NCBI GenBank assembly: GCA_002438565.1
Contig: DJPN01000021.1
Span: 65,535-129,534, forward strand
Reading direction: 5' to 3'
Length of the DNA: 64,000 nucleotides
Source: Alphaproteobacteria bacterium UBA6411
Lineage (GTDB): Bacteria; Pseudomonadota; Alphaproteobacteria; CAAGCB01; CAG-977
Part shown: piece after piece, positions 1 to 6,929 of the stretch
Layout: each line of letters begins with the position of its first letter
How positions within the stretch are numbered: position 1 is the first letter of the stretch
Notes under the pieces: generated by a model
Told to the model about the DNA's origin: nothing
The model's database searches: none
What the model saw: the letters and a program-made list of their open reading frames with translations, nothing else
Position numbers and translations under genes: made by a program

Positions 1-506
1 CCGTCCGCAAAATCCGATATCCAGGCATCAAACTCCGCATCGCTTCCGCCCCAATACGGTCTGACAAAGTTTTTAAAATCCACCCCCCATTTCTTCAGGA
101 TATACGTTTTTCTTTTCTTCAGCCGTTCTTCGTAAAAGGACGTGTCCAGCGTTTCCGGTTTTGCGTAATAACTGTCCCGCGCGGCGTTAAAAGCCTGTTT
201 TTCGGGATAAAAGACCTGTTCGATTTTGTTTCTCTGATTGCAAAACGCGATCCAGTATTCCGGCTCGTTCACGAAAACGCGACCAAGATGACGATTGATT
301 CTGTATCCTTTAAACGGCACATGGGAAAACGCTATCCTGCACCCATGCGACAAATGCGTTAAATCGGCAAAACCTCCCGATCCTCTGTTTATCCGCAACA
401 AAAAGTAATTGCACAAGCTTGACAAATCATCACCGACATAACGCACAAAAGCCGGACATTGCTCTTTCAGCCATTGATGGATTTCTTCTTGCGTTTCCAA
501 AATCAT
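1..506 (-). CDS. Hypothetical protein, cut by the left edge; tandem paralogue of the next gene
   Basis: Reading leftward from an ATG at 504-506, the frame stays open for 168 codons to the window edge, so the C-terminus is missing. It begins MILETQEEIHQWLK and is clearly paralogous to the protein at 548-1090: the first 14 residues are identical, and the blocks DLTHLSHG and TLDTSFYE are shared. The bases just upstream of both starts are also near identical, so the duplication includes the leader. No known domain is recognised. High Lys/Arg content toward the end might suggest nucleic-acid contact, but that is speculation. Confidence 0.7.
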   Translation of the reverse strand, partial: MILETQEEIHQWLKEQCPAFVRYVGDDLSSLCNYFLLRINRGSGGFADLTHLSHGCRIAFSHVPFKGYRINRHLGRVFVNEPEYWIAFCNQRNKIEQVFYPEKQAFNAARDSYYAKPETLDTSFYEERLKKRKTYILKKWGVDFKNFVRPYWGGSDAEFDAWISDFAD

Positions 507-547
507 GTTTCACCTCTCAATTTTTTTCAGAATAGCATTCCACTGCA

Positions 548-1090
548 TCAGAACCTGACGCCGCGGCGATGCCGTTTCTTTTTCTTCTTTTCGGGAGGTT
601 TCCTTTTATAGAAACGAAGATGAAGTCTTTTGAACATTTTTCTTATGTCGCGCTCACTTTCTTCGCTCATTCTTCTTTCGTAAAAAGAAGTGTCCAGCGT
701 TGTCGGAACCGAATAAAAATCCACCGTCTTTTCGAAATCCTCTTTGCCGTCCTCTTCGCGGAAACGAACGGTTTCTACATTGTTTTCCTGATTAAGAAAA
801 TAAATAACGTATTCCGATTGATCCTTCCGCCAACGCCCGAACATATTACAGACAACCCCGTGATACGGCCATTCCCGTCCGGTCATTCTCCGCCCGTGCG
901 ATAAATGGGTTAAATCGACAAGCGTTCCCCTGCGTTCTTTGATCAAACAAGACGTTAAATCACTCACTCCGATTCTGCGTTTCAAAACGTAATCGATTAA
1001 CCAGTCCAAATCATCGCCGAGCCACCGCACATACACGGGACATTGCTTTTTCAGCCATTGATGGATTTCTTCTTGCGTTTCCAAAATCAT
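548..1090 (-). CDS. Hypothetical protein, second tandem paralogue, basic C-terminus
   Basis: This 180-residue protein has the same N-terminus and the same internal DLTHLSHG and TLDTSFYE blocks as the gene at its 3' side (1-506). It ends in a strongly basic tail (residues about 160-180, rich in Lys and Arg). Nothing in it matches a family I know. The two genes run in the same direction 41 bp apart with matching leaders, so this is a recent tandem duplication that has diverged mainly in the middle. Function unknown. Confidence 0.7.
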   Translation of the reverse strand: MILETQEEIHQWLKKQCPVYVRWLGDDLDWLIDYVLKRRIGVSDLTSCLIKERRGTLVDLTHLSHGRRMTGREWPYHGVVCNMFGRWRKDQSEYVIYFLNQENNVETVRFREEDGKEDFEKTVDFYSVPTTLDTSFYERRMSEESERDIRKMFKRLHLRFYKRKPPEKKKKKRHRRGVRF

Positions 1091-1273
1091 GTTTCGCCTC
1101 TCAATTTTTTTTCAGGCTAACATCTTGGCGCGACAGAACATGTCGTTTGAAAAACGGCGTTCCGGTTTTTGAAAGACGACTGTTTTTGTCGCATCGTTAT
1201 CCCATACTGTTGAAAAGAACGCTTTACGGAAAGCTTGTCGCCCGTTATCATTTTTAACAGAAAGGAAAACCTC

Positions 1274-2599
1274 GTGTATTTATCCAAATCGAATTTTTTA
1301 GACGGCTTGTTTTGCCCGAAACGGTTATGGCTTTCAAAAAACCGCAAAGACCTGATTCCCGATTTTGATGATGCGACTTTGGCGCGCTTTGACGCGGGCG
1401 AAAAGATCCACTTGTTGGCGCGCCGTTTCTTTGGCGAAGGCGCCGATTTGGAAGGCGAATTATGGGACATTGTGAACAACGCCCAAAAAACCGCCGAAGC
1501 CGCAAAGGAAAACAATCTTTTGTTTGAAGCGACGGCGTTGACGGAAGACGGGTGTTTCTGCCGGATTGACGTTCTGGAAAAGAACGGTCGCGGGTGGGAT
1601 ATGATTGAAATCAAATCGTCTTCCAAAGTCAAAGATTACCACATCGACGACTTGTCCTTTCAAGGCTATGTCTATGAACAGACCGGTTATAAAATCAAAA
1701 ACTTTTACGTTTTGCATTTGAATTCCGACTATGTCCGCGGCAAAAGACTGAACGTTAAGAAGCTGTTTGAAAAGCGGGACGTCACACGGGAAGTCCGTGA
1801 ACGACAAGACGAAAACATTGCGAAAATCCCGTCCTTTCTGAAATTGATTCATCAAAAGAAAGAATCCGTCGCCGAAACGGACAAACGTTGCGCGGATTGT
1901 CCTTTTGCCGGATATTGCGGCTATGAAGCTGAACCGAGCGACGAAAAAAGCCGGTGCGACAAAGCGGCGTTAAAGGAATGGCTGAACGAACTGGAATATC
2001 CGCTTTATTATCTGGATTACGAAACGGTTATGCTCCCCGTTCCCGAATTTGAAGGAACAAACCCGTATCAGCAGGTTCCGTTCCAGTTCTCTCTGCATAT
2101 TCAACAGGAAAAAGGCGGAAAGGCCGAACATTCAGGCTACTTGCACAAAGACCGCTCCGATCCCCGCCGCGCGTTGGCGGAAGCTCTGGTCAAACAGTGC
2201 GGAAAGAAAGGTTCCGTCATCGTGTATAACGCCGCCTTTGAACGGACGAGAAACAAGGAATTGGCGGAGGCTTTTCCCGATTTGAAAAAGCAAATCCTCG
2301 CAATCAACGACCGCATGATCGATCAGCTTGCGCCTTTCAAAAAAAGAATGCTGTATTCCAAAAAACAGGACGGCTCCGCGTCAATCAAACGCGTCTTGCC
2401 CGCCTTTACGAAATTGAGCTATGACAATCTCGGCATTAAAAACGGCGGGGAAGCAACCGATCTGTACGCGGCGTTCCTGAACGGCGTTTTGTCGGAAGCG
2501 GAAACGAAAGAGATGTTTAAAAACCTTGACATTTATTGCGGTCAGGACACTTACGCGATGGTACTGTTAATGAACGTTTTGTACCAAAAAGCAAAATAA
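1274..2599 (+). CDS. DUF2779 protein: Cas4-like nuclease domain fused to a DEDD-type exonuclease-like domain
   Basis: 441 residues from a GTG start, preferred over an ATG-like start 39 bp upstream because AGAAAGGA lies just before the GTG and homologues of this family begin at the YLSKS block. The N-terminal half has the layout of Cas4/AddB-type PD-(D/E)XK nucleases: Asp99, Glu112-x-Lys114, and four cysteines (14, 206, 209, 215) placed to hold an iron-sulfur cluster. The C-terminal half carries the DUF2779 signature: LDYET with Asp248/Glu250, a VYNAAFE block and a final Asp near 425 (CGQDT), the arrangement of an RNase H-fold 3'-5' exonuclease. The domain reading is by motif only. It is probably a DNA-processing or defence-related nuclease; the substrate is unknown. 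Confidence 0.85.
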   Translation: MYLSKSNFLDGLFCPKRLWLSKNRKDLIPDFDDATLARFDAGEKIHLLARRFFGEGADLEGELWDIVNNAQKTAEAAKENNLLFEATALTEDGCFCRIDVLEKNGRGWDMIEIKSSSKVKDYHIDDLSFQGYVYEQTGYKIKNFYVLHLNSDYVRGKRLNVKKLFEKRDVTREVRERQDENIAKIPSFLKLIHQKKESVAETDKRCADCPFAGYCGYEAEPSDEKSRCDKAALKEWLNELEYPLYYLDYETVMLPVPEFEGTNPYQQVPFQFSLHIQQEKGGKAEHSGYLHKDRSDPRRALAEALVKQCGKKGSVIVYNAAFERTRNKELAEAFPDLKKQILAINDRMIDQLAPFKKRMLYSKKQDGSASIKRVLPAFTKLSYDNLGIKNGGEATDLYAAFLNGVLSEAETKEMFKNLDIYCGQDTYAMVLLMNVLYQKAK

Positions 2600-2681
2600 C
2601 CCCCAAATTGGTAAATCGATAATTTTGTATATGAAAACCAGTCGGTTGTCGGGTGGTTCCTTTTGCAAAAGGACATATACA

Positions 2682-3002
2682 ATGTTTGAAAAGAAATTTA
2701 ACAACTACAGTTATGTCGGGTGCGGAGAATGCGGCATCACAGGGAAAAAGAAATCCGCTCAAACCCTTTATCGTAATCAGGATTTGAAAACGTATCTGAC
2801 AAGATATCAATGGGCTTACAGGAACGGGTGTTTTCTCCCCCGTTTGCCTGACAATTTACGGGAAATCTTTTATGAACTCAAAGGCATGTTCAATGTCGCG
2901 GCGGCTTCTATTGATGAAATGCTTGAAGCCGGTCGTTGGTTAAGGCAAGCCGCTTCTGAAAGTGCAAAACGCAACAAGAGAGTTCAAGGAAAAAGGAGAT
3001 AA
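2682..3002 (+). CDS. Hypothetical protein, 106 residues
   Basis: An ATG at 2682 is chosen because AAGGA sits 8 bp upstream; an upstream in-frame ATG-like start (2625) lacks one. The protein starts MFEKKFNNYSYVGCGECG, so a CxxC pair lies near the N-terminus, and it ends in a basic tail. It is followed after 5 bp by the next gene, so the two are probably cotranscribed. I do not recognise a family. Confidence 0.6.
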   Translation: MFEKKFNNYSYVGCGECGITGKKKSAQTLYRNQDLKTYLTRYQWAYRNGCFLPRLPDNLREIFYELKGMFNVAAASIDEMLEAGRWLRQAASESAKRNKRVQGKRR

Positions 3003-3007
3003 CAGCC

Positions 3008-3520
3008 ATGACACAATATAAACAAATGGAAGACCTGTTCGGGTCTTATTTTTTAAGCAAACGCGATACGGATATCGCTTTTCGGAACATAAACAAAAAC
3101 GCGTTACTCAAAGTCGTCAAAGGATATAATGATTATCTGAGTGGAAAACTTATGTTTCCTGAAGACACTTACTACGAGGGAATCGGGATAGAAAGCAATG
3201 ATGAGCAGATTTTGTTTTCGATAAACAATTTGTACCGTTTGTGGGAGAAATCACCCTACTGGCTGCAGAAGAAAGACGGGCAAACCTTATACGTCTTCGG
3301 CATTAGTTTTTGCGAAAAGCTGAACTCTTTTATTATCGGCGGATACCTTGAAAACAAAAAAGACGAAGGGCGATTTGTTGCAATCGCGTGGAGTCAACCT
3401 GTAAATACCATAGGACTTTTGGGGGACGCTATCATTGCCGATTATATTCCGGATGGCGTTCGCCTCAAAAAGCGGACTCCGCTTTATCGGCTGTTCACAT
3501 TCGCTTGCATTGAAAAATAG
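3008..3520 (+). CDS. Hypothetical protein, 170 residues
   Basis: The ATG at 3008 is preceded by a good AAAGGAGA ribosome site that overlaps the end of the previous gene. The predicted soluble protein has no signal peptide and no membrane segment. No family is recognised. It ends 55 bp before a strong terminator hairpin, so the run 1274-3520 reads as one transcription unit led by the DUF2779 gene. Confidence 0.6.
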   Translation: MTQYKQMEDLFGSYFLSKRDTDIAFRNINKNALLKVVKGYNDYLSGKLMFPEDTYYEGIGIESNDEQILFSINNLYRLWEKSPYWLQKKDGQTLYVFGISFCEKLNSFIIGGYLENKKDEGRFVAIAWSQPVNTIGLLGDAIIADYIPDGVRLKKRTPLYRLFTFACIEK

Positions 3521-3574
3521 CAACCTATTGAAAACAGACGATAATTTGACTTTTCGGAAAACTTTTGATATACT

Positions 3575-3612
3575 ATACCTACCATCGAAAAATCGGTGGT
3601 AGGTATTTTTTT
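3575..3612 (+). terminator. Rho-independent terminator
   Basis: ATACCTACCATCG and CGGTGGTAGGTAT form a 13-bp stem with one G-U pair and a 6-nt loop, followed by seven T residues. It closes the unit ending at 3520. Confidence 0.85.
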
Positions 3613-3701
3613 GGAGCAATCACGCACAATTTGGAACTGAAACAACCGCATTCGCGCGGCAGGATACTTTTGTGCGTTTTTCAGTGGTGGGGGTTAAAAA
3701 T

Positions 3702-4055
3702 ATGACTGATAAAAACGAACGTCATTTTGACGAAAAAACACTAAAAATACAGGCATTAAACGATCGGTTTCGACGAACGTTTAATGGGGGAAAGGTTTTG
3801 ATGAGCTCCTGTGTGAGCGAACTCCCTTTACCGCAGCAAATAACACTGATGAACCTCGTCCGAACTTTTGACGATTTCAGTGAAAACAACGATCCGTACG
3901 GCGAGCACGACTTTGGGAAAATCGAATTCAAGGGCACAGCTTACTTTTGGAAAATCGACTATTACGACATGGATTTTGAGTGTTTGTCTCCCGACCCAAG
4001 CGATGAAACCGTTACCAACCGCGTTTTAACAGTGATGAGGGCCGATGAGTATTAA
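3702..4055 (+). CDS. DUF3768 domain protein
   Basis: 117 residues from the ATG at 3702, after a GGGGG ribosome site; an in-frame start 30 bp upstream is less likely. The body matches the alphaproteobacterial DUF3768 family as I know it: IQALNDRFR at the N-terminus, NDPYGEHDFG in the middle, WKIDYYD, then PDPSDE and VLTVMRA at the end. The family is common on plasmids and integrative elements and has no established function. The gene overlaps the following papain-like gene by 11 bp, which suggests translational coupling and a shared task. Confidence 0.85.
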   Translation: MTDKNERHFDEKTLKIQALNDRFRRTFNGGKVLMSSCVSELPLPQQITLMNLVRTFDDFSENNDPYGEHDFGKIEFKGTAYFWKIDYYDMDFECLSPDPSDETVTNRVLTVMRADEY

Positions 4056-4578
4056 GCCGTACAAACAAGGAACATTCGACCGACTTTGCAGCATTTACGC
4101 CCTGCTCAATGCGGTTCAATCTATGGGGTTTAAACTGACACACACGCAAGCGCAGAGCCTTATGGACGGTATTATTGAAAATATCCCTTCGAGCGATTTA
4201 ACGGCGTTGATGCTGGGCGGAGCCGAACACAAAGACCTAATGAAATTGGCACGCCGCTTAAACAAAGCGCTTAACGCTCTGTTTGACAAGCAGGTTGAAC
4301 TGACGCGTCCCTATAAACGCACTCGGCCGGATCTTTCGACGGCTTTGCGGGAAATGACCGAAGCGCGGTTAAACAATGCGGGGGTTATCGTGCGAATATC
4401 TTCCGACAGGTTTGACCACTATTCGGTTTTTAATCAAATTGAACGGGAAAAGGTGCGTTTTATCGACAGCGACCACATGCCGAGTTTGCCTTTGAACGAG
4501 TTATCGGTCGACGGGAAGAAAAAGTATGAGCTGCACCTTGAAAATATTTACTGTCTGCAAATCAGAAAATCTGAATAA
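4045..4578 (+). CDS. Papain-like cysteine peptidase-fold protein
   Basis: 177 residues. The N-terminal block QGTFDRLCSIYALLNAV has the pattern of papain-fold enzymes, with Gln8 as the oxyanion residue and Cys15 as nucleophile. DHYSV supplies His125, and FIDSD supplies Asp141, in the right order and spacing for a Cys-His-Asp triad. I infer a cysteine peptidase or related hydrolase; the substrate is unknown. It overlaps the end of the DUF3768 gene by 11 bp, and its own stop lies inside a terminator hairpin, so the two genes form a self-contained cassette. Confidence 0.7.
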   Translation: MSIKPYKQGTFDRLCSIYALLNAVQSMGFKLTHTQAQSLMDGIIENIPSSDLTALMLGGAEHKDLMKLARRLNKALNALFDKQVELTRPYKRTRPDLSTALREMTEARLNNAGVIVRISSDRFDHYSVFNQIEREKVRFIDSDHMPSLPLNELSVDGKKKYELHLENIYCLQIRKSE

Positions 4579-4600
4579 ATGCACATTAATTCAGATTTTT
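4567..4600 (+). terminator. Terminator overlapping the papain-like gene stop
   Basis: AAATCTGAAT pairs with ATTCAGATTT across a 12-nt loop and runs into a T tract. The stop codon at 4576-4578 is at the top of the left arm. Confidence 0.7.
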
Positions 4601-4607
4601 GAGGTTT

Positions 4608-4630
4608 TTCGCAGAATCCTGCGGTTTTTT
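4608..4630 (+). terminator. Second terminator in tandem
   Basis: CGCAG and CTGCG pair around an AATC loop and are followed by six T residues. It backs up the hairpin at 4567-4600. The remaining sequence to 4716 shows only the leader of the next gene. Confidence 0.65.
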
Positions 4631-4716
4631 GAAAGGTCAAAAACAGGGGTAAAAAACGACACATTCATTAACGTCAAGTTTTTTTACTTTAATGAAGATT
4701 TTAGGGAGGCAAAGCC

Positions 4717-5313
4717 ATGAAACGAGGCAAGGCCAAGTTATTAAGTGAAATCGATATCAAAAACTGTTTGCGGTACATTGATATGATGCCCAACGGAGAA
4801 CGCAACCGCGCAATGTTTGAAATGATGCTGAACACGGCTCTGCGGATTCACTCGATTCAAAAATTGACCATCGGTCAGGTCTATGACGACGATTTCAAAC
4901 CGCGCGACAGCTTCCTGCTGCAACCGGAGCAAAACAAGGGGCATAAAAAGGCGTTACAGGTTTATATAAACGACGCGTTGAGCAAAGAGCTGAAACGATA
5001 TGCAAAGCATCTGACAAGTTTGCACCCGTCGGTTATTCCTGATGATTACCTGTTTCGGTCGAACAAGGGCGGCGGCTTCCTATCCAAGCAGCAAATCATA
5101 TACACGTTCCGGCAAATATTTGACGGTGTGGGGCTTGATAAACAATATCGGTGCCACAGTCTTCGCGCGACCACTCTGACCAAGTTGATGGATGCCGGAT
5201 ACCCTTTGCCATTGATTAAAGAAATCTCCGGTCATTCATCGATTTCGACACTCTCGATCTATTACCGTGCTAACCCCAGAAATATCATGGAAGCTTTAAA
5301 GGTTATCGGGTAG
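4717..5313 (+). CDS. Short tyrosine recombinase (catalytic domain only)
   Basis: 198 residues, starting after GGGAGG. It carries the full tyrosine recombinase set: Arg43 in TALRIHSI, His147-x-x-Arg150 in HSLRATT, His173 in SGHSS, and Tyr182 or 183 in IYYRA. The N-terminal core-binding domain of XerC/XerD-type enzymes is absent, so it is about two thirds of the usual length and looks like the small integrases of plasmids and mobile elements. It lies just upstream of the divergent pair and the Rep-helicase gene and may be the integration or resolution enzyme of that element; that link is inference from position. Confidence 0.85.
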   Translation: MKRGKAKLLSEIDIKNCLRYIDMMPNGERNRAMFEMMLNTALRIHSIQKLTIGQVYDDDFKPRDSFLLQPEQNKGHKKALQVYINDALSKELKRYAKHLTSLHPSVIPDDYLFRSNKGGGFLSKQQIIYTFRQIFDGVGLDKQYRCHSLRATTLTKLMDAGYPLPLIKEISGHSSISTLSIYYRANPRNIMEALKVIG

Positions 5314-5365
5314 TCCGCAGTACACAGGAAGAAAACACGCGCATGAAATTTCGTATATACCGGTA

Positions 5366-5382
5366 ATGACAGACACTGTCAT
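5366..5382. repeat. Perfect small inverted repeat after the recombinase gene
   Basis: ATGACAG and CTGTCAT flank a 3-base centre. It lies 53 bp after the recombinase stop and has no T tract, so it is more like a protein binding or recombination site than a terminator. Function is inferred from position only. Confidence 0.4.
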
Positions 5383-5490
5383 CGGGTAAAATGAACAAAT
5401 CCTTAGTTGGAGGGTTAAAACGGTATGTCAGGGGCAAAGAAGCGGTAAATGATGTCGAATTTTGATTGAACACAAGGGTATGGCAAAACC

Positions 5491-6093
5491 CTATACCGAA
5501 CCCCTTTTTTTCTTTGTCTGTATCTTCAGAAGGCCCAGTTCCCGCATCACCATTTTGACAATTCGTCGATTTGTTGAGCCTCCGTAAATATCGACTGACC
5601 TAGATGTCGTTTTTCCAATTAAAACAATGAAGTTTTCATCCGCATTTTTGAATTTTGTTATAGATCGCGCTTTTTTTCTGAAGCCGGGTATTTTTTGAAT
5701 AGGTCGATCATTTTTTTCTGTCAAATACTGCTGGTGGAGTTTGGCAATGCCCTTTTCCGATAACTGCCGTGACAATTCGACGACAGTCCAGTTATGCTTG
5801 AGGGCGAAGGATAAAATTTTTGCATATTTTGTTTCGGTATTCTTTTTAAACCTCCCTGAAAACAAGCCTCGTATGATGACCAAAGGCTTATTCATTTTCC
5901 CTCGCGATTTTCTCGCTACTGTATTGGGAAAAAGAGTGTCCAATTTCTTTTTGCACGCTCTTTGATATAGAATATATGACAGACAGATCGCTTCATATGA
6001 AGAAGCGTTTCGGGTATATTTTTCTAATTCTGTTTTCACTCCTCTTAGGTTTTTCAATGATTGGCATGCCAAAGTTATTTTCGCTAAATCCAT
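5491..6093 (-). CDS. Hypothetical basic protein, divergent to the 6287 gene
   Basis: 200 residues if translation starts at the ATG at 6093, which has GGAG 9 bp upstream; other in-frame starts exist up to 6159. It is very basic throughout, with a conserved-looking block SVDIYGGSTNRR near the C-terminus, and has no signal peptide or membrane segment. No family recognised. It is transcribed away from the 6287 gene, and the shared spacer contains two copies of a 12-bp palindrome, so the pair may be coregulated. Confidence 0.6.
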   Translation of the reverse strand: MDLAKITLACQSLKNLRGVKTELEKYTRNASSYEAICLSYILYQRACKKKLDTLFPNTVARKSRGKMNKPLVIIRGLFSGRFKKNTETKYAKILSFALKHNWTVVELSRQLSEKGIAKLHQQYLTEKNDRPIQKIPGFRKKARSITKFKNADENFIVLIGKTTSRSVDIYGGSTNRRIVKMVMRELGLLKIQTKKKRGSV

Positions 6094-6111
6094 AAGCCAC
6101 ATCTCCATTTT

Positions 6112-6196
6112 TATCCTAGGATAAAATATAAAAATCCAGCTGAAAAGAAATTTTTGCAAATCGCTCGCTCGCGGTTGTCAAAAATATCCCAGGATA
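6112..6196. promoter_or_regulatory. Two palindromic operator-like boxes in a divergent promoter region
   Basis: TATCCTAGGATA at 6112-6123 is a perfect 12-bp palindrome, and TATCCCAGGATA at 6185-6196 is a copy with one change. They are 73 bp apart in the spacer between oppositely directed genes. This is the usual arrangement of operators for a dimeric repressor, but no regulator is identified. Confidence 0.55.
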
Positions 6197-6286
6197 TAAT
6201 TTTCCAAAAAACCGAAAAAACAAAAATTGTAAATAACGCCACAGTTGCAATGGCTGTGATGTTAAATTTTTGATGAAAGAAAAAAC

Positions 6287-6868
6287 ATGACTAAAAAAAG
6301 CAATAACAGGTTGGAACAAACCTGTATCAAATCCATCAACGAAATCTGCGAATGCAGAAAAACATGCCGCCAGGCCGCATTGAAATTTGTGTGCCAGGTT
6401 ACGGTGCTCGCCGTGAAACGCAAGGCATCGACTCCTGCTTCAATCGATAAGTTGCTAAAGGAGCTTTTTACTAAAGCAAGAAGAAAACTGTCGTCGGATT
6501 TAAAGACGAGATATCGTCAGGCGGTTTTGTATCTTTTTTTAAAAAAGGGGCTTGGAACCGAGCAAGCGCTGTGGGAACTATGCCACAAGCTGAGCTTGAC
6601 TTCTTGTCGGAAATTGTCAGACGCTTACACAAGCCAAACGAAAAAAGTTCCGGCTGCGACATCGGGCAAGTCTGCAAAGGCAAAACATACAAGCTCTGCC
6701 AGCAAGTCCTCTGCAAGTTTGAAAAAGGTGCCGCAAACGGCTGAAAAATCGATGGCGGACAGCTTTAAACAGGTGAAAAGGCTTATACAACAGGTTTCCA
6801 AGACCAAAAAGAAGGGCTCGTTCGTTCTGAAAAAGATGAATCTCAAAATCACCGTTACGCCTGTGTAA
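6287..6868 (+). CDS. Hypothetical Lys/Ser/Ala-rich basic protein
   Basis: 193 residues. An N-terminal part (1-115) with four cysteines is followed by a low-complexity Lys/Ser/Ala/Thr stretch (about 117-150), reminiscent of histone-H1-like tails, and a short basic C-terminus. No family recognised. It sits 61 bp upstream of the Rep-helicase gene in the same direction and shares a spacer with the divergent 5491-6093 gene, so it may be an accessory DNA-binding protein of the same element. That role is inferred. Confidence 0.55.
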   Translation: MTKKSNNRLEQTCIKSINEICECRKTCRQAALKFVCQVTVLAVKRKASTPASIDKLLKELFTKARRKLSSDLKTRYRQAVLYLFLKKGLGTEQALWELCHKLSLTSCRKLSDAYTSQTKKVPAATSGKSAKAKHTSSASKSSASLKKVPQTAEKSMADSFKQVKRLIQQVSKTKKKGSFVLKKMNLKITVTPV

Positions 6869-6876
6869 ACAGGACT

Positions 6877-6909
6877 GCTCCGAAGGGCGGAACTCTCGCC
6901 CTTTGGAGC
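6877..6909. other. Long hairpin directly upstream of the Rep-helicase gene
   Basis: GCTCCGAAGGGCG (6877-6889) and CGCCCTTTGGAGC (6897-6909) form a 13-bp stem with one G-U pair and a 7-nt loop. No T tract follows, so it is not a standard terminator. It could be an attenuator or a cruciform substrate for the HUH initiator encoded 20 bp downstream. Confidence 0.6.
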
Positions 6910-6929
6910 TTATCAAAGAGGAACTTGGG

